In this document: in pieces, positions 9,517-18,604 of the stretch
Numbering within the stretch: the first letter of the stretch is position 1
Layout: each line of letters begins with the position of its first letter
Position numbers and translations under genes: made by a program
Assembly: GCF_016743775.1 (NCBI RefSeq)
Contig: NZ_JAEQMY010000006.1
Coordinates: forward strand, 62,001-126,000
Direction of reading: 5' to 3'
Length of the DNA stretch: 64,000 nt
DNA from: Microvirga aerilata
Lineage (GTDB): Bacteria; Pseudomonadota; Alphaproteobacteria; Rhizobiales; Beijerinckiaceae
The notes under the pieces: model-generated
What the model was told of the DNA's origin: nothing
The model's database searches: none
Seen by the model: only the letters and a program-made list of their open reading frames with translations

Positions 9517-9865
9517 TACCCTCGTGCGCCGCCCGGCTGTCGGCGGGAGCCCCGTCGCGCTCGGTGAGGCCGTAGTCGCGGATCACGCCCGCAACCCGCA
9601 AACGGTAATCGCGAAAGACGCCGGCGCGGCCCGCGCCTTGCGTGGTGCGGTGCGAAGACAGGTTGCGCCAGGCCCGCACCGCCTCCTCGTCGCGCCAGAA
9701 CGATAGGGACAACAGCTTGCCCGGTTCGGTGAGGCTCTGGAAGCGCTCGACCGAGATGAAGCCGTCCATGGCGGTCAGGTCGGAGCGAAGCGCCGCCGCA
9801 AGACCGAGATAATCCCGCTTTCCGCTATCGCCATCGGGCCAGACCTCGAAGATCACCGCGATCAT
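9500..9865 (-). CDS. Antibiotic biosynthesis monooxygenase (ABM)-like protein
   Basis: The 121-residue protein has a dimeric ferredoxin-like (ABM) pattern: MIAVIFEVWP, then GFISVERFQSLTEPGKLLSLSFWRDEEAVRAWRN. This matches small stress-related or aromatic-oxidising monooxygenase-like proteins. It is translated with the upstream NIPSNAP gene through an ATGA overlap, and both diverge from an ArsR regulator, so the three probably form one regulated unit. Its substrate cannot be told. Confidence 0.78.
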   Translation of the reverse strand: MIAVIFEVWPDGDSGKRDYLGLAAALRSDLTAMDGFISVERFQSLTEPGKLLSLSFWRDEEAVRAWRNLSSHRTTQGAGRAGVFRDYRLRVAGVIRDYGLTERDGAPADSRAAHEGITAGG

Positions 9866-10191
9866 GGTTTGATCAACTCCGCATGAGGGGCCGAGGCAAG
9901 CCGGAGGAAAATCCGGTCCTCCCGGCGGATGAACTGCTCGCGCTTGGCGAATTCGTAGTTGGCCCGTCCCATGGGATCGCTCCGCAGGCGTTCGCGATAG
10001 GCCTCATAATCCGCAAGGCTCTTGATGTTGTAAACGCCATAGGCCGTTGTGCTGGACCCTTCATGGGGGGAGAAGTAGCCGATGAGATCCGCGCCGCAGC
10101 GGGGAATGGCCTGGCCCCAGCTGCGGGCATATTCGTCGAAGGCGGAAACCTTGAAGGGATCGATCTCGTAGCGGATGAAGCAGGTGATCAT
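9862..10191 (-). CDS. NIPSNAP-family protein
   Basis: The 109-residue product begins MITCFIRYEIDPFKVSAFDE. It continues YGVYNIKSLADYEAYRERLR, the NIPSNAP/dimeric alpha-beta-barrel pattern. Its biochemical role is unknown. I chose the ATG at 10191, because longer in-frame extension would run through the promoter of the divergent regulator. The stop overlaps the next gene's start as ATGA. Confidence 0.8.
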   Translation of the reverse strand: MITCFIRYEIDPFKVSAFDEYARSWGQAIPRCGADLIGYFSPHEGSSTTAYGVYNIKSLADYEAYRERLRSDPMGRANYEFAKREQFIRREDRIFLRLASAPHAELIKP

Positions 10192-10234
10192 TGGCGGGCA
10201 TCCTGTCTGTTGAACGCCCGCATGTCTTAGCGGA

Positions 10235-10271
10235 TTGAATGACGTGAATGGTTCGGCTACAATCGAACTAT
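10235..10271 (+). promoter_or_regulatory. Promoter with overlapping operator for the ArsR gene; mRNA probably leaderless
   Basis: TTGAAT (10235-10240) and TACAAT (10258-10263) are separated by exactly 17 bp. The predicted start of transcription falls at about 10270, the A of the start codon, and no Shine-Dalgarno is present. An inverted repeat GTTCG(10251-10255)/CGAAC(10264-10268), with matching flanks at 10248-10249 and 10270-10271, straddles the -10 box. This is a candidate autoregulatory operator. All of this is inferred from sequence. Confidence 0.55.
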
Positions 10272-10971
10272 GAAAGAAGGTCCCGTCATTGCTTCTGTCG
10301 CCGCGCTCCTGGGAGACCCGGCACGCGCCAACATCCTCACCGCCCTCATGGATGGGCGGGCGCTCACCGTAAGCGAGCTCGCCGGGGCCGCGGGCGTTAC
10401 CCTCCAGACCACCAGCGGACACCTGGCCAAGCTCGAGGCTGCCAACCTGCTCACGGCCGAGAAGCAGGGGCGCCACCGCTATTTCAGGCTCTCCGGCTCG
10501 GACGTGGCGCAGGTGCTGGAAGTCCTGATGAGCCTAGCCGAGCGCACGGGCGCAACCCGGGTCCGCACAGGCCCGAAGGATGCGGCGCTCAGATCCGCCC
10601 GGGTCTGCTACGACCATCTGGCCGGCGAGCGCGGTGTGGCGCTGCTCGACGGGCTTCGGCAACAGGGGCTTCTCAAGGGCGAGAAGGACATGGCTCTCAC
10701 CGAGAAGGGCCATGCCTTCTTCAGCGGTTTCGAGATCGACCTGGCGGCCCTGGAAAAAAGCCGCCGTCCCGTTTGCCGGGCCTGCCTCGACTGGAGCGAG
10801 CGGCACAATCATCTCGGCGGCGCCCTGGGAGCGGCCATCCTGTCCCGGCTGATCGACAAGGGCTGGGTCCGGCGCGACACCGGACGGGTCCTGACCTTCA
10901 CCTGCGAGGGCGCGGAAGGGTTTGCGTCCACCTTCACCCCGGCACAGGCCAGGGGTTCGCAAGCCGCCTGA
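10270..10971 (+). CDS. ArsR-type winged-helix transcriptional regulator
   Basis: The 233-residue protein has an ArsR winged helix in its first 90 residues (LLGDPARANILTALMDGRAL, TVSELAGAAGVTLQTTSGHLAKLEAANLL). A longer C-terminal domain contains VCRACLDWSERHNHLGG, whose cysteines and histidines could bind a ligand or metal. It is larger than minimal ArsR sensors (about 100 residues) and resembles two-domain members annotated as helix-turn-helix regulators. It is divergent from the NIPSNAP/ABM pair, which it probably controls together with itself. Confidence 0.85.
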   Translation: MKEGPVIASVAALLGDPARANILTALMDGRALTVSELAGAAGVTLQTTSGHLAKLEAANLLTAEKQGRHRYFRLSGSDVAQVLEVLMSLAERTGATRVRTGPKDAALRSARVCYDHLAGERGVALLDGLRQQGLLKGEKDMALTEKGHAFFSGFEIDLAALEKSRRPVCRACLDWSERHNHLGGALGAAILSRLIDKGWVRRDTGRVLTFTCEGAEGFASTFTPAQARGSQAA

Positions 10972-10975
10972 GACC

Positions 10976-11464
10976 CTAGGCGAGCCTGTAGGAGTCGATC
11001 CTCTCGAACCCCAGCGAGCGGTAGAGCCGCAGCGCACCGGACGGGTTATCCGAATCGACCTTCAAATCGAGGAAGGCCGCCCCCCTCGCCTGGAAGGCTC
11101 GAAACGCTTGGCACAGCAGCGCCGAGCCGAGCCCCTGCCGGCGCAGGCCCGGAGCCACGGCGAGATCCTTGACGAAGGCGCTGGTCCAGCACTGCGCCAC
11201 CCCCACGGCCCGCCCCTGCCCGTCGGCCGCGATGAAGCAGAGACCGGGATCGTATTCCGAGTCGTCCCGCAGGCTGGGCCACCAGATCCCGAAGGGCTCC
11301 ACGTACCCGCCGCCCTGCGCATAAGCCGCAACGAGGAGCGCATGAACGGCTTGCGCATGGTGCTCGGGCTCGAACGGGACGAGCCGGATCCCTGCCGGCC
11401 AGAGGGGCTCCGGCAGGGGATCGGCCAAGAAACGTCGCATTCGAAGCACGAGACGCTCCGCCAT
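10976..11464 (-). CDS. GNAT-family N-acetyltransferase
   Basis: The 162-residue protein has the GNAT acetyl-CoA-binding motif LAVAPGLRRQGLGSALL and the C-terminal motif NPSGALRLYRSLGFERID. The substrate is unknown. It begins 5 bp downstream of ccmB on the same strand, so it is probably co-transcribed with ccmAB. It occupies the place where ccmC would normally follow. Confidence 0.85.
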   Translation of the reverse strand: MAERLVLRMRRFLADPLPEPLWPAGIRLVPFEPEHHAQAVHALLVAAYAQGGGYVEPFGIWWPSLRDDSEYDPGLCFIAADGQGRAVGVAQCWTSAFVKDLAVAPGLRRQGLGSALLCQAFRAFQARGAAFLDLKVDSDNPSGALRLYRSLGFERIDSYRLA

Positions 11465-11469
11465 CCCGC

Positions 11470-12138
11470 CTACTCCCCCGAACGCAGGGCTGCCGCAGCC
11501 CCGACGGTGCCGACCACCGCAGCGATCAGCGACAAGGCTGCAAGGATCAGGAACGGGGTCGCGAAGGGCACGGTCCCGCCGACCGCCGCATTGGCCGCCG
11601 AGACCCCGAAAATGAGAGTGGGGATCATGAAGGGCAGCACCAGGATGGCCAGGATCAGCCCGCCGCGCCGCAAGGACGAGGTCAGCGCCGCACCGACCGC
11701 GCCGATGAAGGTGAGCGCGGGCGTTCCCACGAGCAGGGTCGCCACCATGGCGAGCATGGCCTCCGGCGACAGCGCCACGAGAAGGCCGAGGAAGGGGGCG
11801 GCGATCGCAAGCGGCAGGCCGGTGACGAGCCAGTAGGCCACCACCTTGGCCAGCACGACGATCTCCAGGGGCGCGTGCGACATGCGCAGGAGATCGAGCG
11901 ACCCGTCGTCCTGGTCGCCCTGGAAGAGCCGGTCGAGACCGATGAGGGTCGCGAGCAACGCCGCGATCCAGAGGATCGCCGGGCCGATGCGCGAGAGCAG
12001 GTTGAGATCGGGCCCGAGCGCGAAGGGGATGAGGGTCACGATCATCAGGAAGAAGATCAGCCCCATCACGCCCGAGCCGCCGACGCGGGCGGCGAGCTTC
12101 AGGTCCCGGACCAGAAGAGCGTTGAAGGAGCGGATCAT
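11470..12138 (-). CDS. ccmB: Heme ABC exporter permease CcmB
   Basis: The 222-residue protein has six predicted membrane helices and the family signature LDRLFQGDQDDGSLDLL after helix 2. With CcmA and CcmC it forms the ABC complex that releases holo-CcmE. I chose the ATG at 12138, which overlaps the ccmA stop as ATGA. The longer frame up to 12345 lies inside ccmA. Confidence 0.95.
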   Translation of the reverse strand: MIRSFNALLVRDLKLAARVGGSGVMGLIFFLMIVTLIPFALGPDLNLLSRIGPAILWIAALLATLIGLDRLFQGDQDDGSLDLLRMSHAPLEIVVLAKVVAYWLVTGLPLAIAAPFLGLLVALSPEAMLAMVATLLVGTPALTFIGAVGAALTSSLRRGGLILAILVLPFMIPTLIFGVSAANAAVGGTVPFATPFLILAALSLIAAVVGTVGAAAALRSGE

Positions 12139-12803
12139 GCGTCCTCTCCGCCTCTTCCTTCTCCCGCGGGGGCGAGAGGGATTTTGGTGCGCTCGATCCT
12201 GATTTCCTTCGCGTCCTTCAGAAACAGCGGCGAATGGGTGGTGGCCGCGATCATGCCGCCGCTCTCCCGATGGCCTTCGAGAATCAGCCGCAGGGTTTCC
12301 TGGGAGCCGGTGTCGAGGGCGGAGGTCGGCTCGTCGAGGAGCCACAGCGGTCTGTGCGCCACGAGCAACCGGGCCAATGCCACCCGGCGGCGCTGACCGG
12401 CCGACAGATACGCCACCGGCAGACGGGCCGCATGGGCGAGCCCCACCGCCTCCAGGGCCTCATGGGGCTTCAGAGCGGGACTGCCCAGGAAGTCGCGGGC
12501 GAAGGAAAGATTCTCCTCGGCCGTGAGCGCCGCCTTGAGGGCGTCCCGGTGCCCCACATAGTGCAGGCACTCGAGCAGGGGCCGCTCGCCGGCCCCCTCC
12601 AGGAGAATTGTTCCGGTTGCGGGATGAAGCCGCCCGGCCAGAATATCGAGGAGGGAGGATTTCCCGGCCCCGTTCCGGCCGGTGATCACCAGGGCTTCGC
12701 GGGGCTCCAGAACAAACGAGACGCCCTCGAAGATGCGGCGCTCCCCCCGGTCGCAGGCCAAATTGTTAACGCTCAGACGCAAACCAGCGACCCCTGCCCT
12801 CAT
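12135..12803 (-). CDS. ccmA: Heme ABC exporter ATPase CcmA
   Basis: The 222-residue ATPase has Walker A TGRNGAGKSSLL (about 41-52), signature YLSAGQRRRVALARLL, Walker B LWLLDEPTSALD and the H-loop histidine in AATTHS. It powers release of heme-loaded CcmE in cytochrome c maturation. The start is the ATG at 12803. The reading frame stays open for another 978 codons opposite acnA, which is a codon-bias shadow and not a fusion. Confidence 0.95.
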   Translation of the reverse strand: MRAGVAGLRLSVNNLACDRGERRIFEGVSFVLEPREALVITGRNGAGKSSLLDILAGRLHPATGTILLEGAGERPLLECLHYVGHRDALKAALTAEENLSFARDFLGSPALKPHEALEAVGLAHAARLPVAYLSAGQRRRVALARLLVAHRPLWLLDEPTSALDTGSQETLRLILEGHRESGGMIAATTHSPLFLKDAKEIRIERTKIPLAPAGEGRGGEDA

Positions 12804-12808
12804 TGCAC

Positions 12809-12825
12809 CCCAGAATGGTTCTAAA
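12809..12825. promoter_or_regulatory. Possible Irr iron-control (ICE-like) box
   Basis: CCCAGAATGGTTCTAAA matches the TTTAGAA-N3-TTCTAAA pattern I recall for the rhizobial Irr box at 11 of the 14 fixed positions, with the right half perfect. It lies just upstream of ccmA and about 180 bp upstream of acnA, a heme-transfer gene and an Fe-S enzyme gene. Both are plausible iron-responsive targets. The left half is poor, so this is a weak call. Confidence 0.3.
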
Positions 12826-13001
12826 CCGTGTAGCGGGATGGCTCGAAATGATCTATAGCACCCCTGGCTGCGCCGCGCGCCAAGGCGTCCAATCCGCCTC
12901 GCGCGCTCACTCCCTATCCGGGCGCCCCCGGAGCGGCGCGCGCATATCGCGCTTTCGGCCGAACACAATGTTCGTAACCCAAATGCACGCGAGGATTCGC
13001 C

Positions 13002-15707
<2,706 letters not shown>

Positions 15708-15721
15708 GGCACACGCCAAAA

Positions 15722-15795
15722 CGCCCGCTCTTCGCATGAGGAGCGGGCGCTGACAGCGAAGAACAGGGGCGCTCCAGCCGTGGGGCGCCCTTTTT
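15722..15795 (+). terminator. acnA terminator (two hairpins)
   Basis: A first hairpin pairs CGCCCGCTC (15722-15730) with GAGCGGGCG (15741-15749). A second pairs GGGCGCTCC (15767-15775) with GGGGCGCCC (15782-15790), including one G-T pair, and is followed directly by TTTTT. The second is a textbook intrinsic terminator. Confidence 0.88.
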
Positions 15796-15921
15796 GTTGG
15801 CTCGGATAACGGGGGCTCATCGGCGATGTCGCTTTCGGTCCCTTGCGGCGCTTTAGCCCGTCCCTCGAGCGGTCGCTTGTGCTTACAACGCTATTCCTTG
15901 GTAAGCCGGCTCGGGGTTTCG

Positions 15922-15936
15922 TTAAGCCCGCGTTAA
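15922..15936. promoter_or_regulatory. CtrA box TTAA-N7-TTAA upstream of a GNAT gene
   Basis: TTAAGCCCGCGTTAA is an exact full CtrA recognition site, followed by CC as in the favoured TTAACC half-site. It ends 51 bp before the ATG of the GNAT gene. That distance suits activation or repression of its promoter. Confidence 0.55.
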
Positions 15937-15987
15937 CCGTCCTGGGCGGAAGCTTGCTTCATTGTTTCTCTGACCTTCTCAAAAGCT

Positions 15988-16494
15988 ATGAGCGATCTTC
16001 TCGTCAGCATCCGTCACGCCAAGCCCGATGACGCTGCTGCTTTGTCCAAGGTTTTCGATGTGGCTTGGCGCGAGGCTTATCTCGGCATCATTCCGGGCCT
16101 CACCCTTGAGAAGATGTTCTCGCGCCGCAGCGAGCGCTGGTGGCGCTCCACGGTGTCCCGGGGCCGGCCGCTGGTGGTGCTGGATATCGGCCAGGGGGCG
16201 GCGGGCTATGCCTCCTATGGCCGCTGCCGGGATCGCTCCCTGCCGGCGAGGGGCGAGATCGACGAACTCTACCTGCTGCCGGAATACCAGGGTCTCGGCT
16301 TCGGCCGGCGCCTGTTCAAGGCTGTGCGCAACGACCTGCGGCACCGGGAGATGGACCGGTTCGTCGTGTGGGCGCTCGAGGACAACGAACGCGCCTGCGC
16401 GTTCTACGAGGGAATGGGCGGGCAGAAGGTCTCGCGGGTCGAGGAGCGCATTGGGGGCACGCCGCTGGCCAAGGTGGCCTACCTCTTCCGCTGA
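15988..16494 (+). CDS. GNAT-family N-acetyltransferase
   Basis: The 168-residue protein carries the acetyl-CoA motif ELYLLPEYQGLGFGRRLFKAV and the C-terminal NERACAFYEGMGGQKV. The architecture is like that of RimI-type or toxin-modifying acetyltransferases, and the substrate is unknown. It stands alone between the acnA terminator and ppa, with an exact CtrA box upstream. A weak hairpin (GCCGGGGCTTGCTCCGGC) follows at about 16563 with no T-run. Confidence 0.85.
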   Translation: MSDLLVSIRHAKPDDAAALSKVFDVAWREAYLGIIPGLTLEKMFSRRSERWWRSTVSRGRPLVVLDIGQGAAGYASYGRCRDRSLPARGEIDELYLLPEYQGLGFGRRLFKAVRNDLRHREMDRFVVWALEDNERACAFYEGMGGQKVSRVEERIGGTPLAKVAYLFR

Positions 16495-16745
16495 CGGCGC
16501 TTTGCCGCAAGACGGGTCCCCTTTCCGGGAAAACGCCCTAAAAACCTGATTTCGCTTCTTGTTGCCGGGGCTTGCTCCGGCTAGTGAAGCGTCCAGCTTC
16601 AGGGAGCGGCTTTACTGGACCTTTTGGGTCAGGCCGCTCTCAGGGCCAGCTTTTGCCGCATTTTCACCGGTGAACCGGCGTCCCCTCCTGCCGGAGGATG
16701 CCTCACTTGGAAAATGCTCCAAGCCTTGTTCCGGAGACCAGCTCT

Positions 16746-17276
16746 ATGCGCATTGACGCAATCCCGATTGGAAAGAACCCGCCGGACGACGTGAACGTCG
16801 TGATCGAAGTGCCGCTCGGCGGCGAGCCCATCAAGTATGAGATGGACAAGGAGTCGAGCGCTCTGTTCGTCGATCGCTTCCTCTACACCGCCATGCGGTA
16901 TCCCGGGAACTACGGCTTCATCCCGCACACGCTCTCCGGCGACGGCGACCCGTGCGATGTGCTGGTGGCCAACACCCGCGCGATCATCCCCGGCGCCGTC
17001 ATGAGCGTGCGCCCCGTGGGCGTGCTGGTGATGGAGGACAATGCGGGCGAGGACGAGAAGATCATCGCCGTGCCCTCCGCCAACCTGACCCAGCGCTACG
17101 ACCGGGTGCAGAACTACACCGACCTGCCCGAGATCACGATCAAGCAGATCGAGCACTTCTTCGAGCACTACAAGGACCTCGAGCCCGGCAAGTGGGTGAA
17201 GATCATCCGCTGGGGCGACGTCACGGAGGCCCGCCGCCTGATCAACGAGGGCATCGAGCGGGCCAAGAAGAAGTAA
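16746..17276 (+). CDS. ppa: Inorganic pyrophosphatase
   Basis: The 176-residue cytoplasmic family I enzyme hydrolyses pyrophosphate and so drives biosynthetic reactions. It has the family pattern [12 protein letters not shown]-like [17 protein letters not shown], the [11 protein letters not shown] segment and [10 protein letters not shown], with the metal-binding aspartates. The ATG at 16746 has GGAG upstream; an earlier in-frame ATG at 16698 has a Shine-Dalgarno too close to it. A strong terminator follows. Confidence 0.96.
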   Translation: MRIDAIPIGKNPPDDVNVVIEVPLGGEPIKYEMDKESSALFVDRFLYTAMRYPGNYGFIPHTLSGDGDPCDVLVANTRAIIPGAVMSVRPVGVLVMEDNAGEDEKIIAVPSANLTQRYDRVQNYTDLPEITIKQIEHFFEHYKDLEPGKWVKIIRWGDVTEARRLINEGIERAKKK

Positions 17277-17306
17277 GACAGGCTCGCGCTCTCGTCCCAC
17301 GACAGG

Positions 17307-17332
17307 AGGCCAGGCATTTGCCTGGCCTTTTT
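17307..17332 (+). terminator. ppa terminator
   Basis: AGGCCAGGC (17307-17315) pairs perfectly with GCCTGGCCT (17320-17328) around the loop ATTT, followed by a run of T. It also lies just past the end of the convergent CDF exporter gene. Confidence 0.9.
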
Positions 17333-17349
17333 CATGGAGCCACCTGGGA

Positions 17350-18105
17350 TCACCCGGCCGCAGCGGGGAACCCGTGGCCGGTGCTGCGGTGCTCGGCGAG
17401 CGCTTGGCGCAGGATCTGCACCGCCGAGGACAGGAACAGGCCCGCCATGAGGGCTGCGACGATCAGATCGGGCCAGGCGCTCGCAGTCCACCAGACCGCC
17501 CCTGCCGCAAGCGTCACGACGATGTTGCCGATGGCGTCGTTGCGCGAGCACAGCCAGACCGACCTGACATTGGCGTCGCCGTCCTTGTAGCGCATCAGCA
17601 GGAGCACGCTGGCGACATTGGCCGCGAGGGCCAGAAGCCCGATCCCGCCCATGATCTCCGCCCGCGGCAGTCCCAGGACGAGCACGTGATGAACGGTTGA
17701 GCCCAGCACCCAGGCTCCCATGACCGACAGGCTCAGCCCCTTGAACAGGGCAGCGGTCGCCCGCGTGCGTAAGGAAGCGCCGATCACCGCAAGGCTCAGG
17801 CCGTAGGTGACGGTGTCGCCGAGGAAATCGAGGGCATCGGCTTGCAGGGCCTGCGAGCGGGCCAGGTGCCCGGCCACGATCTCGGTGACGAACATGGCGG
17901 CATTGATGAGGATCACCGTCCACAGCACGCGCTTGTAGCGCGGATCGACTCCATCGAAGACCGGCACGCCTCCATGGCACCCGCAGGCCCCATCGGCAGG
18001 GCCGTGACCTGCCGATGGCATCGCCTCGTGCACCGCATGGTCGTGGCTGTGAGCCTTGTGGGGGCTGCAGCATGCATCGTGCCGGTGTCCGCAGGCTTCG
18101 CTCAT
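17350..18105 (-). CDS. Cation diffusion facilitator (CDF) family metal exporter
   Basis: The 251-residue inner-membrane protein has six predicted helices. A Cys/His-rich N-terminal tail (CGHRHDACCSPHKAHSHDH and on, residues 5-44) probably collects metal. In helix 2 the transport site reads D93-x3-D97 (ALDFLGD). In helix 5 the usual His-x3-Asp is replaced by C186-x3-D190 (CSRND). It lacks the long C-terminal cytoplasmic domain of YiiP. It is divergent from a MerR regulator over a classic long-spacer promoter, so it is probably induced by a thiophilic or divalent metal. The exact metal cannot be told. Confidence 0.85.
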   Translation of the reverse strand: MSEACGHRHDACCSPHKAHSHDHAVHEAMPSAGHGPADGACGCHGGVPVFDGVDPRYKRVLWTVILINAAMFVTEIVAGHLARSQALQADALDFLGDTVTYGLSLAVIGASLRTRATAALFKGLSLSVMGAWVLGSTVHHVLVLGLPRAEIMGGIGLLALAANVASVLLLMRYKDGDANVRSVWLCSRNDAIGNIVVTLAAGAVWWTASAWPDLIVAALMAGLFLSSAVQILRQALAEHRSTGHGFPAAAG

Positions 18106-18134
18106 CGTTTGCTCCTTTTCAGCGTCGGTGCAGA

Positions 18135-18165
18135 ACCGTACAATCTCTAGCGGCTAGAGGTTCAA
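18135..18165 (-). promoter_or_regulatory. MerR-type promoter of the CDF exporter
   Basis: Read on the minus strand, TTGAAC (18165-18160) and TACGGT (18140-18135) are separated by 19 bp. That spacer is longer than normal and is filled by the dyad CTCTAG-CCG-CTAGAG (18145-18159). A 19-bp spacer with a centred palindrome is the hallmark of MerR-family activated promoters. Confidence 0.82.
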
Positions 18166-18172
18166 GAGATAA

Positions 18173-18604
18173 ATGACCGATCTGTCCATTGGAGAACTGT
18201 CGCGCCGGGTTGCGGTGAAGGTGCCGACGATCCGCTATTACGAGCAGATCGGGCTCCTGCCCGTCCCGCCGCGCACGGAAGGGCGGCAGCGGCGCTATGG
18301 GGCGCAGGCCGTGTCCCGCCTCCGCTTCATCCGCCATGCGCGGGATCTAGGCTTCGAGGTGGAGGCGATCCGGGAGCTTCTGAGCCTGAGCGCCATGCCG
18401 GAACAGCCCTGCGAGCCGGCCGACCGGATCGTTCTGCGGCACCTCGAAAGTGTCGAGCGCCGCATCGAGCAGTTGAGCCTCCTGCGCGCCGAGCTGCGGC
18501 ACATGTTGGACGATTGCACCCATGGCCAGGTGCGGGAATGCCGGATCATCCAGGTTCTGGCCGATCACGAGCAATGCCGGCACGAGCACGGCAGAACAGT
18601 CTAG
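18173..18604 (+). CDS. MerR-family metal-responsive regulator
   Basis: The 143-residue protein has the MerR DNA-binding domain (SIGELSRRVAVKVPTIRYYEQIGLL) and a dimerisation helix. Cysteines C80, C115 and C123 are spaced much like the metal ligands of CadR/PbrR/ZntR, with an extra C135 and a His-rich tail. It most probably senses Cd, Pb, Zn or a similar ion and controls the divergent CDF exporter. Its stop overlaps the convergent hydroxylase gene by 3 bp. Confidence 0.88.
   Translation: MTDLSIGELSRRVAVKVPTIRYYEQIGLLPVPPRTEGRQRRYGAQAVSRLRFIRHARDLGFEVEAIRELLSLSAMPEQPCEPADRIVLRHLESVERRIEQLSLLRAELRHMLDDCTHGQVRECRIIQVLADHEQCRHEHGRTV

Noticed and set aside
16698-16745. A 16-residue N-terminal extension of inorganic pyrophosphatase
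   Set aside because: Not conserved in the family, and the Shine-Dalgarno is too close to that ATG.
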